Shown: positions 49,401-63,300, counted from the stretch's first letter. The stretch: DNA of 64,000 nt from Petrosia ficiformis (GCA_947044365.1 OX345639.1:2429001-2493000); one strand, 5' to 3'. Notes: generated by a model from the letters alone, not told the origin. Numbers and translations are program-made.

Positions 49401-52400
49401 ACCATGTCGACAGCAAGGTTATCTACAACATGCACATTCTTAAAATGCTCCGGGATAAGATGTGTTTAACAACCATTCAACAACTCTAACATTACCAGAC
49501 ACAAGAGTAATTACAAACTATGTTAAAAATAAATAAAAATTGTTTAGCATCACTGGGCATACTTTTCAGGTTCATGCTCTTACTAGAGTGGAGGAATTAA
49601 TAGATGATGATTTCGTTATAAAGACATGTACATATATGTAAGTTATAAGTACATGTATATGTACCGACAATGGAATACAACGTTTATAATCAAAATATTA
49701 CAACTTCAGTTAAAATTCAATTCTATCATTACAGATTTCCTTTTTGAATGTTTAGCACTTAATAGAAAGTTGTATACTTCCCCCAATGTGTTATAAACGA
49801 GAGACTGCAATGGAGGAAGCTTACACATGTACATATAGGTATTCAGTCCATCATTTTCCTTAATATTAAGGGGTCTCGAAATAAACACTAAAGTGTATAA
49901 GCCCATTTTTATGTCTATAGAGCTAGGCCCAACAGTTCCCATTATACTAATGTTCCTACTCATGATTGCATAACTTCAGTGAATAAACTCAGTGGCAGAC
50001 CACTCAGCCACCACTGAGCCTCTTCAGTAGCCTTTAGCTTTAGCTAATGAACTTTTTGAGGCTGGATATTCTTTTTAAGAATACTTGTTATTAAGAAATA
50101 AACATTTAAGAAAGAAGATTTCATTATGAAAAAGGCATATGAAAACAATCAAGCAGTTTTGCTATGTACTTCATAGTTCTCTACTTCAGCAATAATTTCA
50201 GGCCATCTATTGAAGTTTCAATACTGCATAGCAGGATATTTGTGTGGGATCTAATGTTCGTGTTTTTCATGATACAGAGCCATCCATGAATATTGAACTC
50301 ACGAAAATTTATTGTCATGGGTGGAGGTTTTAGCAATATTGATCGAAAAAGGAAATTTTGACCCACGAAAATCAAATATCGATTAATACCCAAAAATTAG
50401 ACCCCACGAAAATATCCCACTATACAGTAGTCATAATAACAACAGGTATGTGCATATAAAGGTGTAATTGGTAGATACATGTATGTAAATGCATCACATG
50501 CAAATAAATGTCCTTTATGGGTGAAAAGACATTTGACAACTAGGCCAAACATTTAAAGCAACTGTTTCAGACCGTCTTTCACCCATAGGGCATGGCAGTC
50601 TGGGGATGAGACTATGCAAATAGTATGGGCAGCCATTTTATCCTGGACATCCCATTTACTGTACTATCTTACTAAAACTACAAGTGAAAATAATAATCAA
50701 ACTGAAACCAATATAACATTGTTACCGATACAACATTCATCATAAATGATGTAAACATAACTACACAATGAACATAACAGGTTCACTATTGGGAAAACGT
50801 TTGGTGTAAACTATTATGAGTTCAAATAACATCATTGGAATTATTATTAGTACTAGTAATAGCATACCAAATAATGTTTGTGTTTGTAAATTTTGTTGTT
50901 ATGTAGCGTAATTAACGATGAAATTATTTTCAATCAATAGCAATCTAATATCTATATTAGCACAGTGTTGTACTTGTTAACTAAAACTAAACATTTTGTA
51001 AGGATTATTTGTTAACAATAACACTATTATAACAAGATATATAGAGAAAAAAACATCCCTATATTTGCTTTGTGATGACTATGTATTAAGCATTGCTGAT
51101 GGCACTAGTGTCTCTACCTTTCTGTGTACTCCTGGGGCCTGAAGACGTAAGTGTAAGCCTAATTGCAGTCTAAATACACAGATGTCTGATGAACTGACTG
51201 AGGTACTCCTTCAAGGTTCTAAATGATGACTTCCTCGTGTCTGAAACTCAACAACTTATCATACTTACTTGTTAAAGATTCTTGCATAATATCTATACTG
51301 TTTCTCTGCTATATACAACAGTTATTAGCAGTTTTACATCCATTCTGAATCTTCCTGGCTGGTCTGTAGCTCAAACGGCAAACGCGCGTTCTTTTACGTG
51401 CCACGCCCATTAATTGACCGAGCCCCCCGGGAATGACGCAACTTCCTTAACTACGTATATACAACGCATAGTCGCGCAAGTGACACAAGAATATATATAA
51501 TTATATATATACATTAAACCCCGTGGAAAGCAATTATAGGGATGGCCCTACGGGCTATAATAAAACTATTGAGATGTGTTACAAACTAAAGTTAGAGTTT
51601 TGTGATCTTAATCATACATGTATATAACAGCATGGCTAAACACTTCTTATTAATGAAACTAGCATATTAGAACAGGACTGAATAAACACATGTACAATCT
51701 GATTGGTACATATTGGAACTGGTTGGCTACATCCTTCTGTAAAGAGTATAACAGTATTTTCTCTGATAAGAACATGCAACGTTCAAATTGGTTGAAACAA
51801 TAAATTATTTTACAGTTAGCTAGTTGGAGGCTAGTGAACATTTCTTTTACGTTGGCTATAACTAAAAGTACTAGAATGACAAAATTGGCACTCTAACCAA
51901 AATTATACTGTAATTAACATACCAATATACTATATATATATATATATATATAATTATATATATATAATTATATATATATATATAGTATATATGATAGGAA
52001 TATTAAATTCTGACATACTAATAATTATTGGTTGTTTACTTATTATTATAATTCATTGTTTACTTATTATTATAATTCATTGTAGACGTGGTAAGCAAAA
52101 TTCATGCTTCAGTCTATTGTCATACTCTAAAACACAATAGAACACTGGAATCAGATGAGACTTGGGCATCTAAAAGTGTTTTTAAAGGTAGTATATTCAA
52201 TGCTCAAGGTTTAAACTAGTTGTAAAAACATTAAGCACCAACTCTGTGATAATCTAATGCAGCAGTGAAGATTTATGCCAAATAACTAGCAAATGAATTG
52301 ATGTAGTGACTACGTTATCTACCATATAATGTATCACAACACTTTATTTGAAAAGAATCAAACTATGTCACTGCTGTGTGTGTAAGCAGTTTATACACTA

Positions 52401-55400
52401 CATAATCACCAATTGAAAGTGCAACAGCAGCATTCTAGTTAGCTTTGAATCCACATTATTCACAACAAACAGTGCATACACACACACACACACAGTCATG
52501 TCTAAATGTCTAATTTTAGTGTGCATAGAAAATATTGATGTCTAGTGTTGTCAACAAGATACAAAACATTACGTTACATAGCCTAAGTCATGTCCTTTAC
52601 AACAAACAAAATTAAAACAAGTGTGTAGATTGTATTGTGAAGTTCATAGACTATGCTCAAGGAAAGAGGTGGCAAATATCATAGTTGATCCCAGTTTAAT
52701 TTCAATTTACCAAACATTCACTATACTTATTATGTCCTACATGACTGCCAGTTCCATACCACTAATGTGATGTGGAAGGATTGTTTATAAATAATGATAA
52801 AAATGTTTGAGAAATTTCCATAGATTATCTGATAATTCTTTAAATGTTGTGTCTGTCTAGTAGCATGGGATATATAAATATATATATATAAATATATATA
52901 TATATAATTGTATTCATTACTTGACAGATTAGACACTATCAAATTATCAAATTATCAAATTATTACAAGAGTAACACTTAATTGATTTAGCAGATATATA
53001 GGATATCTGCCCATAGCTCGAACAGGCTCATTATACATTCTCCTTGGCAGTCACATTCAAAATTACAAATCTTATTGAATAGAGTAACTATAAATCCAAA
53101 CACCTCTGTACTTAGCTCATAAACATGGTCCCAATTGTACAATACTATACATGTAATATCACAAGAAAAGCAATTTTGGGAAAAAGTTTATAAGTTATAA
53201 TCACAATAACAACAGCCATATTATAGTTGTAATATTGATGATGTACATGTAAGTGTTAATTACACTAGTAGTTATTGTGTTCCATATGAAAATTCCAAAT
53301 TCTCACCACTAAAAATAACATTTTATATCCACTAAAAATAACAGTAACTGTTATTCACAATAATTTATCACACATTCACATACCTTCTGTATTAGTAACT
53401 GTTGTTAATAAAGTGGAGGAATAGAAGGGCGAGGAAGAGGACAAAACTACAACCTCAGAGGTGAATGGGTCAGTTGAGACAGATACAGATGGGTCATTAA
53501 CTGTACTGACTATGCATAAATAGAAAGAAGAAAAAAATACCATATTATAATTATTATTATTATTTATGTGTTGAACTGTTGACTACATGATATGCATGAA
53601 CATGCCAGATATCACATTCACTTGAGCATTTCTTCACTGAATTACAGATACATTCATATCCATACTAAGTCAATTAACGTACTATACATTTGATGACCTT
53701 TATTGCTGTGTAATGTATACATCACATTCCTTACAATAATTATTATTATACCAATTATAGTAATGATATCATTAGTAGTCTTATAATTATGCCAAAACGT
53801 ATTGCTAAAGCATACCTCCTTTAGCACAAAAAAGAAATAATTATCTTAGTAGTTTCTGTTTGAATCTGAACTCTTCTTTTGAATCAAATGACAGTAGTAT
53901 TTATACTCAGTAAGTAGACATATTGACTATGTATTTACAAGTTAGAGAATAATGACAAGACTAATTAATATGTTACACAATACAAAAAGACTATGAGACT
54001 ACTACAAGATACAATGTAAAACAAGATTATATTCTCTTAGTTCATCATATAATGTATATATTAGTACAGCATGACAATTTGACTACATTCCGATGAAATA
54101 GAAAATGTGTCAACAAAATACTTTGGAATCAACTTTTAGCCAAATACAAGGGAAGAATATAAGGTTTGTGACAAATTTCAAAGGCTGTGTAGAATTACAT
54201 ACGAGTTCAATATCATGGGAATATGAGGTTAGTGACACATAGGTAGTATATATAATTATTAAACTTACAATCCTGTATGTAATTCTACACTATACCTATG
54301 TGTCACAAATCATGTTATTGAACTCTGCAGATCAGAAGGCATTCACAAATATTTCAGTGAAATATAATATCATTCTAAAAAATTCTGAAAAAGTCAGTAC
54401 ATACAGGATTGTATATAGGTAGAGTGGAGGGATCAGACAAATATTAAATGAATTTAAAAGAAAATAAGATCATAAACTTTTCTGAAATAGTCTGTGTTTT
54501 AGTCATACTGATTATATGTATATAAACATGTACATGTTCACATGAATAGTTCTTCGATGAGTGACAATTACATTAGCAGCTGTCTTTAGAGTGAATGTAA
54601 CCACAACTCAATTAATTTACTACACATGTAATGACTTTATCACTGTGTAATGTATACATCACATTCCTTACAATCAACTCACTATAGTAATGATATCATT
54701 AGTAGTCTTATATGGTAAATTATATCATAACTTATGCCAAAGTGTACTTACTATAAGTTGTTTAACAAACTGTATGAACAACAAAAGAATATAATGTATA
54801 CGTTCCCACAGCATGAAAAGTATGGCTACATTCCAATGAATAGAAGCTTTAAAAATGTGTCAACAAAATACTTGGGAATCAACTTGTGTTTGTGATGAAA
54901 TTCAGAGGTAGTATAGAATTACATATAGGATTGCACATTTAATATGTAGGTAGAAGGAAAGGGTCAGAAAGCATTCACAAATATATAATAGGAAATAACA
55001 TCATCTATTCTTCAGAAATAGTCTGTGTTTTAGTCATATTGAAATATAAACATGTACACGTATATCTAAAGCTTGTTATATTTAATGAGATGCAACAGTC
55101 TGTTGCCACTTTGTTAATATAGATTGAAATATAATTATATAGACTCACGTATATGAAGTGTGATAGTCTCTTGTATAGTTGTATCTTGAATGACACATAT
55201 ATAATCACCATCATCTTGTTCTGTTATATTGGAGATGTTTAGTTGACTGATGATACTAGTTGTTGAGCTACCATTATTACTAAACGAACTAATATCTCCA
55301 GCTAATGTGGAAACAGAATATTTTCCATCTGATAGTTGAACTCCATTCTTCATCCATTTAATACTATTTACAAGATATCCAAATGTCTCACAACTAAGAG

Positions 55401-56957
55401 TAACAGAAGAGTCACTAACATGAGCTGAAACATTGTTTACTGCAGCAGTTAGAGCAACTGTATAAAACAAAGAATAATAATTATTAACAGTTAGTGAAAG
55501 AAATAAACATCTGAAATACGAGTAAATTTGTCATCAAGTTTGACTGTCTCAAAATCATGTGAACACATAAGGCAGTTATAAAATAATATACAGACACGAT
55601 AACCTTATATGTGACTTGTAGATTGAATCTAAATGCAATTAATCCTACATACTATCATGCATATACATTTGCAAGTGAGAAATTGCTATGATTAGTCCTT
55701 AACATAAAACCATAAGGCTTGTGAATGTGTTAGTTGGTGTATTTGTGTAATATAATTATAAATATCTGATCAATACCAGTATTGTGAGAGCATGTTTTCC
55801 AATCACTATACTTGTGGTAAAGTTTCTGCACCATGAGTGCATTTCCTTCATTATATACTACACATTTTACTGGATGAACACACACACACACACATAGCCA
55901 AAATACACAATACACATACACACTACACTGCTAGTTCATATAAACAAGTTATTTGTGACCATTTGTTAATTAACTTACCATTCAGATTTAACTGAGTGGA
56001 AATGTTGTAGTATGTATTATCTGTTGTATGTTTAGCACTACATGTATAGTTACCAGAGTCTGTATATCTGAGTTCATTTATCACTAGTATACTAATTCTA
56101 GTGGCATCAGCTGTCCACACTTCAGAACGATCTACAGGTATATCACTCCCTTCATATTCCCACATCCATTCAAATGAACCAGAATTAACTAGTGTACATG
56201 AGATACTAACAGAAGACTGAGGATCATCTGGTCCTAATGACACTTGTGATGGACTATCCTGGAACATTAGGGGATTTAGTGAAGGTGGTATGAGAGCTCC
56301 TAGAAATGATATTATAATAGTTATTTGTAAAGTGTAATGAAACTAACTTACCATTATAAAATTCCACTTCACTCAAGAGAAACCAGTCAATCTGACTACT
56401 GTTTATAAACATTATGTTGATGGTAAATACATTAGAAGACTCCATCAAAATTAGAGAAACATTTCTAAGTCTGGAGTCATTTTGATCGAGTTCATCATTA
56501 TCATCATATGTGAATGAGATACTTCTACTACCTCCACCCTGAAGTGATTCAGTAATAGATATTTGTGGTAGACCAATAGAATCCTTTGGAGAATTGAAGA
56601 AATAAAGCACCACTCTTGAAACATCCATTGGTAGCGCAAAAAACACACTACCAGCTCCTGACTGTTGACTGAAAGCAAAGAAGCTTCCCAAGTCATCATA
56701 TATTGAGTCTATTGGTTCAATTATATTATCTGTTAACTTAAAACAGCCTACTCCACAGTCCATACTAGTAAGATCAGATCCATTGAAAGGAGCTGCATTG
56801 CCAAATGTATAGAATATGGGATCTGTAGTTACATAGAGAATGTAAAAGTATTAGTATTATAGACTGAATTAATCTCACCAACACGACTCTGTGATGTCAC
56901 GACATGTAGTGATGAAAGTATTAGAAACAGCAAAGACCACATTGATACAATAGCCAT
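43795..56957 (-). CDS. K3: receptor tyrosine kinase, DS-like + 2 Ig ectodomain, DDR-like kinase
   Basis: Exons from 5': 56879-56957 (signal peptide), 56352-56822 (DS-like, 157 codons), 55979-56299 (Ig1), 55149-55457 (Ig2: LSCET, IKWMKN, DDGDYIC), 53384-53509 (Ser/Thr-rich stalk, 42 codons), 43795-45581 ([15 protein letters not shown] stalk, membrane helix, ACRRHS, juxtamembrane, kinase). All junctions are phase 1. About 1,030 residues. Juxtamembrane tyrosines include [24 protein letters not shown] and SVYADPQP, with the proline segment [12 protein letters not shown] shared in form with K4. Kinase: [51 protein letters not shown], ending [14 protein letters not shown] plus [18 protein letters not shown] is strikingly DDR-like. 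The ectodomain is assigned to this kinase because strand, order and phase fit and no other kinase intervenes. A 7.8-kb intron full of transposons separates stalk from kinase exon, so a joined transcript needs cDNA proof. Confidence 0.85.
45607..45680. repeat. (TA)n microsatellite
   Basis: Long TA run just upstream of the K3 kinase exon acceptor, within its large intron. Confidence 0.9.
45766..46142. mobile_element. TA/TGTA palindromic element with 33-bp perfect inverted ends
   Basis: GATCACACTTTCCCTTTCCC with CCCTGTTTGAAATC at the left is matched in reverse at the right by GATTTCAAACAGGG and GGGAAAGGGAAAGTGTGATC. The ~300-bp core is almost only TATATG/TACATA steps. Long Tyr/Ile-rich frames in the core are artefacts. 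Confidence 0.85.
46423..46461. repeat. (GT)n microsatellite
   Basis: Pure TG run in the K3 intron. Confidence 0.95.
47531..48004. mobile_element. TIR element family G, copy 1
   Basis: Left end has GGCCTGTAGGGCCAT and CTATAATTGCTTT; right end AAAAAGCAATCACAGGGATA is its inverse. Same family as 48502-48914 and the half copy at 51363-51556. A local palindrome (CATGAGAAAGTCAACCATGA against TCATGGTTGAATTTCTCATG) lies near 47910-47965. No transposase. Confidence 0.75.
48144..48400. mobile_element. MITE with TAGTGATGCACCGATA ends
   Basis: Left end TAGTGATGCACCGATA and right end TATTGGTGCATCATTA are inverted copies; ATCGGTATCG motifs recur inside. Ends of this type are known from non-autonomous hAT-like elements in many animals, but that assignment is from memory. 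Confidence 0.8.
48460..49151. mobile_element. TAACTA-rich TIR element with a nested family G copy
   Basis: Ends AGTGTTGTTTTAGT and ACTAAAACAACACT are perfect inverted copies. Relative of 3089-3366. Interrupted at 48502-48914 by a family G element (GGCCCGTAGGGCCATCCCTA at left, AAAGCAATCATAGGGATA at right), which gives the order of insertion. Confidence 0.85.
50223..50428. mobile_element. MITE with ~30-bp inverted ends
   Basis: Left ACTGCATAGCAGGATATTTG and right, in reverse complement, ACTGTATAGTGGGATATTTT. The core has repeated CACGAAAAT. In the K3 intron. Confidence 0.8.
51363..51556. mobile_element. TIR element family G, half copy with tRNA-like segment
   Basis: Reverse complement of the left part of the 48502 copy, ending CCCTACGGGCTATAATA. 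Its left part, GTCTGTAGCTCAAACGGCAA, resembles a tRNA box A; the matching segment in the 48502 copy is near 48680-48710. So family G may carry a Pol III-like promoter. Confidence 0.65.
51930..51986. repeat. (TA)n microsatellite
   Basis: TA run with two TAATTA interruptions in the K3 intron. Another TA-rich run is at about 52868-52906 and a short (CA)n at about 52479-52494. Confidence 0.9.
53690..54966. repeat. Direct duplication inside a K3 intron (about 53690-54230 and 54618-54966)
   Basis: TGTGTAATGTATACATCACA, TAATGATATCATTAGTAGTC and CAACAAAATACTT-GGAATCA-type stretches occur in both halves in the same order. Lies between the stalk and Ig2 exons; neither copy contains a recognisable Ig exon. 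Confidence 0.75.
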
Positions 56958-57370
56958 CAAGAAGTTGTTATTGCCAATTCCCCTCCATACACCCCCGCCA
57001 ACGTAACGTATATGTAAGGTGTGGCTAACATATACACCCACGAGAAACCATAGACATTGTTTGGATCCCCTCTATTTGCCCACAATACTCAACTCCAAAA
57101 GATAATGTTGTATCAGCTCAGAAAACAAAAACTAATTATAATTTGAATACACACATATTTTAGATACTTAAATTCATTAACTAACATACTATTAACCTAA
57201 AACTAATAACTACAATGAAAGTTTAAAAAAATGATTGAAACTTGAAAAAAAAAACAAAAACACACAAAAAATAAACAAACAACAAACAATAATCACGCTT
57301 TAAAAAAAAACTAACATTTTCCAGGTAAACATAAAATAAATACAATTACAGGTTGTATAGAAATGCTGAT

Positions 57371-60300
57371 TTAATGATAATCATTGTAAGCATGTATTTG
57401 TGAGAGTAGTCCATGTACTTCTTCAAATGTGGCTCTTTCATCAGGTTCATAAACCCAGCAACGCATCATAACATGATACACTTCATCAGGACAAGAAGGA
57501 GGTTGTGAAAGAAGTGTTCGATCTTTACCCTTTAGTGCATCACTCACTACTTCTTGGTCTGAGATATGTTCATACGGTTGCTGTTGACATAATGTAAATA
57601 TCTCCCACATGGTTACTCCAAATGCCCAAGCATCACTCTTTTCTGAAAATCGACCATAAAAACATTCGCTAGACATCCAACGTATGGGTAGAACAGCTTT
57701 TCCCTTGATTCTGTAATAGAAAGAGGAGTAAAGTCGTTGGCTCATACCAAAATCAGCAATTTTTACTTTAAAATCTTGACCGACTAATATGTTTCTGGTA
57801 GCTAAATCTCTGTGTATATATTTTAATGAAGCTAGATATCGCATTCCACTGGCTACTTGTAATGATATATATAGAAGGACAGGAACATTAACAGTATTTT
57901 CGGGTAGAGGGTAAGACTCTACTGAGACAAGTTTTCGCATTTTAAGGTAGTGATTAAGGTCACCTTCTATCATATACTCCATCATAATGAAGGCATTTTG
58001 ATTCAAGCACACTCCTAGTAGGCGAACAACATTCTCATGATGTAAACGAGCCATGAATTTGATTTCCTTTTCAAATGCTTCTCTCATTGTTTCATCTGCT
58101 TCTGATCTTAGTCTCTTAACAGCTATAACTAAACTAACCCCTGTATCATCATTAGATTCACTCATTCGCAATTGTTTTAAACTCAACCCAACTGTATGTG
58201 CTAGCTCAACCTCCCCAAACTGTCCCATTCCCAAATCTCTAATTTTAAGAACATTCTTCTCTTTTACTTCCAAGAGTTGATCAGATCGTTGCAGTGGTTG
58301 TGGATTAGCATATACTGAAGAATACATATGGTAAATGTCATCATTCTCTGATGTCACACCACCACTAAACATTGAAGGATTGATATCATCTTCACTGTAT
58401 ATGCTACCCATTGGATCAGGAGTGCCACGATATTCAGGAATAGGAGGAGCTACTGATGATGTAGGTGCATATATATTAAACATAGAAGAACTAACATGTG
58501 GTTCTTCAGTCATGTCTAGAAATGGAAGGCTGGCAGTTGGACGCAAGTTGTTGCCAGTTAATGACTTGTCAATATGTTCGGCTGATGCATACATTGGATT
58601 AGGTTTCAGGAAGTCTGGTCTTTCTCTTAGTTGAGCCGGTTTTGGAGAGTCATCTTGAGGAGAAAAAGATCCTGGAGAAGTTCTTGTAATTTCTACAAGA
58701 GGAAAACCGGAATCTGGGATATCAATATCAGCATACCCTGAATTTATCAGACGAGTAGGAAGGGGAGGAAGAGAAGGTTTGGAAACTTCGGAGTAAAGAG
58801 GATCCCCCATAGAATAGGAACTGGTCTTGCTCATTCTTTTTTTTCCAATTACAACTGCTAAAATAACAGTGATAGTCAACAATATCAAGAGAAATAACAA
58901 TCCACCAATAACAGAACCAGCTATAATTGCTACTTGTGAACTAGTTCCTTCAGAAATCGGAGTTGGTGAAGAAGATATTGATGAAGGTGTTGATGAAGAT
59001 GTTGATGAAGATATTGATGAAGGTGTTGATGAAGATGTTGATGAGGTGTCAGCTATATAAATAATACAATGATATACAACACAAGAAGTATAGGATAATT
59101 TTACAGTATAGAAAATCAGTCTTCATGTTAGGGTTGGGCAATAATTCAATATATCGCACACATTGCAATAGTATTCCATTGCAATAATCATATCGCATGA
59201 TTTTGGTGTGTAGTAAATAATAGCTTAATTTATGCAGTTGAAAAATACTTAGTTTTGAGCCGTATGCTCTCAAAACAAAGATCAGAAGTGTCATCTTTTA
59301 AAAAATGAGCCTATTTTTGTTATCATAGACAGTATCAATGAATAGTTGCAATATTTGCAATAATCGCAAGTCACTTTTAGGCAATAATTGCAAAACTGCC
59401 CAACCCTACTTCGTGTACAGAACTACAGATTAAATATTTACATTAAGGCTCCAACAAATAGTAGTTACTTACAGCAAAATGGTGAAACTAATATTTGGTA
59501 TTTCCCGCAACAATACAAATTTCTTTGAAAATAATAAAATAGGAATCCTAAAAAACCTATTTGTTGGAGCTTTAATTTATATGGAACAGAGATTTATATG
59601 CAACATATGATCAGCTATAGGCCCCAGAAGCCACCTAGATTTAAACACTTTGTAGGGGAATACCTCCATACCTGCTATCATAATTCACCTTCACACAAGT
59701 TCTATTATTCCTCCCCCACACATAACATTCCTGTATGAAACCCTGCATATGCATGTAGTAATATTACACATATTTGAAATAGAAATGGTCACTACAAGAT
59801 CATTTTACTGGGCAGGTATATACAATTAGTTACGTGGTTGCCAGGAGCCATTAGCATGTAACTCCCACACAAATGATTAAAACTGCAAGAAGCTCTTGTT
59901 GAATGAGCAATCTGCTCCATGGATTTGGAAGTTAGTTGTAAAGGAATCAAAAAGCCACTCATTAGATTGATGTATGTATTCATGATTAGTTGGGTTTAGT
60001 AGTTCTGGTACTTGGTTTAATATCCCATAATCAACTCCCCATAATCTAGTGAGGTTTTTAAAGTATACAGTTGACAAAAGTTTTAGGTAAGTCAGAGGCT
60101 GTGATACTCATTCATCCAGAGCTTCAGCTTACTCCATTATGATAGGTGAACACAATCTACTGTGTAGCTAAACAGGTCTAAAATATACATGCTGTCTGAA
60201 TATTAACATTCTTCCTCCCTATTGTTTTCTATCACAGGCTACTGCTAATACTGCTACCATCATTCCACAAAATGGGTTTGGCAATAGTCTATGATAATAA

Positions 60301-63300
60301 ATACATTTTTACTACCTGTAGTTAATCTTATTGTTCCTTGTATGTTAGTTCCATCCATTTCACACACATAACCTCCTAGATCACTATCCATCACTAATGA
60401 GATTGATAGTATACTCCTCACACCATTCTCCAAACCATCTCCGCCTCTCTGAGAATTACCAGATCCATTTAGATCAGTAGATATATTATACCCATCAGTA
60501 TTAAAGAGTTCACTACCATCTTCATCTCTCCATGTTACCACAGAAGGAAAAGGTAGGTAACCAGTAAAGTTACATTCTAAAGCTACATCATCTAATAATG
60601 ATACTTCCACTGATTCTGGATGTGTAACTGAGCCTGTGTTAGAGAATAGCAGAAGTATGTTGAATTGTGAAAGATAAAGCATATGTACAAAAACATTCAA
60701 AGTCTGAAGATAGGTTATAAACTTGTTTCTTTTTTATTCACACATTGCACACTTCTTAATTAACATTAGCGATAGACAAAAGGTATACTCTATTTTACTT
60801 CCTTAAGTGGCATGTTAGTCACAACATACTATGAATCCTCATGTTGTTTTGCATGGGGCGAATCTATAACTACACGTATAACTATAATTATTATAATACA
60901 TCATGCAGCAAAGGGTTATACAGGTAGTCTGTGTACATATGAGAGTGTGTTACGAAAAACTCACAGCAAAACTACAACTACCAGAGTTCTGATGAAGGAG
61001 GTATCATTAGATTCAGAATGCAAATGTGAAAGGCTTTTGGTTCTAAAGTTATAACTTTGTCCTCTATTCAGAGATGTAGTCAAAACATCCAAGTTAATAA
61101 AATACTAGGGCACATCGGCCCACAAACTATGTTGGAAACTTTTGCAATTAGTTAATTGGGTCATGATTCTAAATATCAATATCATAAGAAAGATAATCCA
61201 TGCTATTGTGAACATAAATTACAAACATTGTTTGTTTGTACATGTACTGACAGTAAATCAAAAACTAAAAGGCAAAATGTCAGTATTAACTTCCCAGCAC
61301 TTCTAAGGGGTTAGAAACTACTTAGTAGTTGAAGGACTTCAAATGTAAACAAAACCTTTAAAAGTGCAATAAGACATGAAAATATCAGTAACACTAGAAC
61401 TTTGTTGTTATACACAGAAGACAGGATCACAAATGTTGGAAACACATGAAAATTCATTTGGCATTCAATAAAAGGGGCATCCTCACTAGACATGGGGTAA
61501 TATATAGTAATAGAAGATTATATGTTTCAATTCAAGGTAATATTAATGGTAATAGGTAATTAACAAACTGAGGTAATAGTAACAGAAATAGTCAACTGAG
61601 TCAAGTAATAGTATTAGAATAGTAATATACAATCTCAATGTTGAGGTAATAGTAATAGTAATTGGTAACATGTTCATTTAAGGTAAGGCCAGTAGAGAAG
61701 TTTTTTTGGCTGGAAAGGTGTTGACTTACTAATTCTCTTTTGAGAAACTCATAAACATTAAATGCAATGGTCATTTAGTTTAAAACATGAAAGAATTTCA
61801 AAGAAACCTCAATGCTACAGTAATTCAGTAATAGTGATAGTAATATACAAATATAATAGTAATAGTAATAATTATATTGATTTGTAAGGTATTAGCAATT
61901 AAAATATATTACCCTAACTTTGGAGGTGTTAGTAATAGTAATAGTAATATACTGATTTTTAAGGTAATAGTATATTACATTTCATTGTAATTGACCCCAT
62001 GTCTGAATTTCACACATGGGAAGATGCTTGGTCAATTATTTCAGTATGTAAAAAAAATATTTGCAAGCTGAATGAACAGTAGTCTTGTCCCCAGCCACAC
62101 CCACTACCATGGAAAAGCAGCTGGTGACTTTCTAGCAATTTCTTGGTTGTGTTGACTCAGCATGTGTGCTGCCAAAGGCAAAATATCAATGGTAGACTCA
62201 CTGCCAGACACTGGTATAACATAGGCGCTTTTCTGAGTTGGTAAATTAATAAACACATGCTTTCATAGCTTAGTTATGCAACATAAAAAGGATAGTGGCC
62301 ATCAGTGACAAACAGCTTTTCACCAGAACAAAGATTTCTTCGCTCTTCGACATTTTCATGCACACGTCACACACTTAATCATATGATATTTGATGACGTT
62401 ACAGTATACTAGAATTTGATTGGTGTGCAGGATTCCCTGCATGCTGAGTCAGCACAACCAAGAATTGCTAGAAAGTCACCAGATGCTTCTCCATGGTAGT
62501 GGGTGCAACTGGGGATGAGACTAAATAAACAGCAGAGATAGGCTAATAATTTTTACATACAACTAGAAATAAAATCATTTTGTGTTTCAGGCACACAAAA
62601 ATAGCAGACGTTTTTCAACAAACAAAATTTTAACTTTGCATATATACAAACATCATGTTAGATTACCTTCAAGAGTCAGAGATACTGTAGCAGTTTTACT
62701 AGGAACATCTTCTAGATCTGAATGTCGATAGCTAGACATACAAGTATAATTTCCACTATCAGAGAGATTTAGCCGTGAGATGATTAGAATACTGGTACGA
62801 CTTGTATCAGCCAAAAAGAGCTGTGTCCTATCAGTATTGGCTATTATTACTCCATTTGGTCCCATCCATGTATATGTGAATGATCCTTCATTGATCACTG
62901 TACATGATAATTTGACTGATGATGTTACATTATTAGAACCGTACTGAAGAGACTGATTTGATATCAAAAACATAATAGCACTCTCATTAAGAGTAGTATC
63001 TATATGATTAAGAATACATAATCTAAATGTATGCATATTCATTATTATCTTGGAATGTATTTTCTTTAGCAAGTTAGAATTTGGTTTGGAAGCATCTGCC
63101 CAGGCACACACAACACTTCATAAAATAATCTAGACATGATATGGTTATTAACTTAACTCAGGTATTAGAGAATAAGAAACTGAAAAATCGGGATTCCATT
63201 TATTTGTTTATTGGCTAAATATGTAGCAAAGATTGAACACATGCAATTAGACATTCAGGATGTTGATTTTCTTCTAACAGTGACCAGGGCAAAGGGACTC

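Noticed and set aside
59049..59294. 81-residue minus-strand frame
   Set aside because: Mostly within the TAGGGTTGGGCA MITE; no domain.
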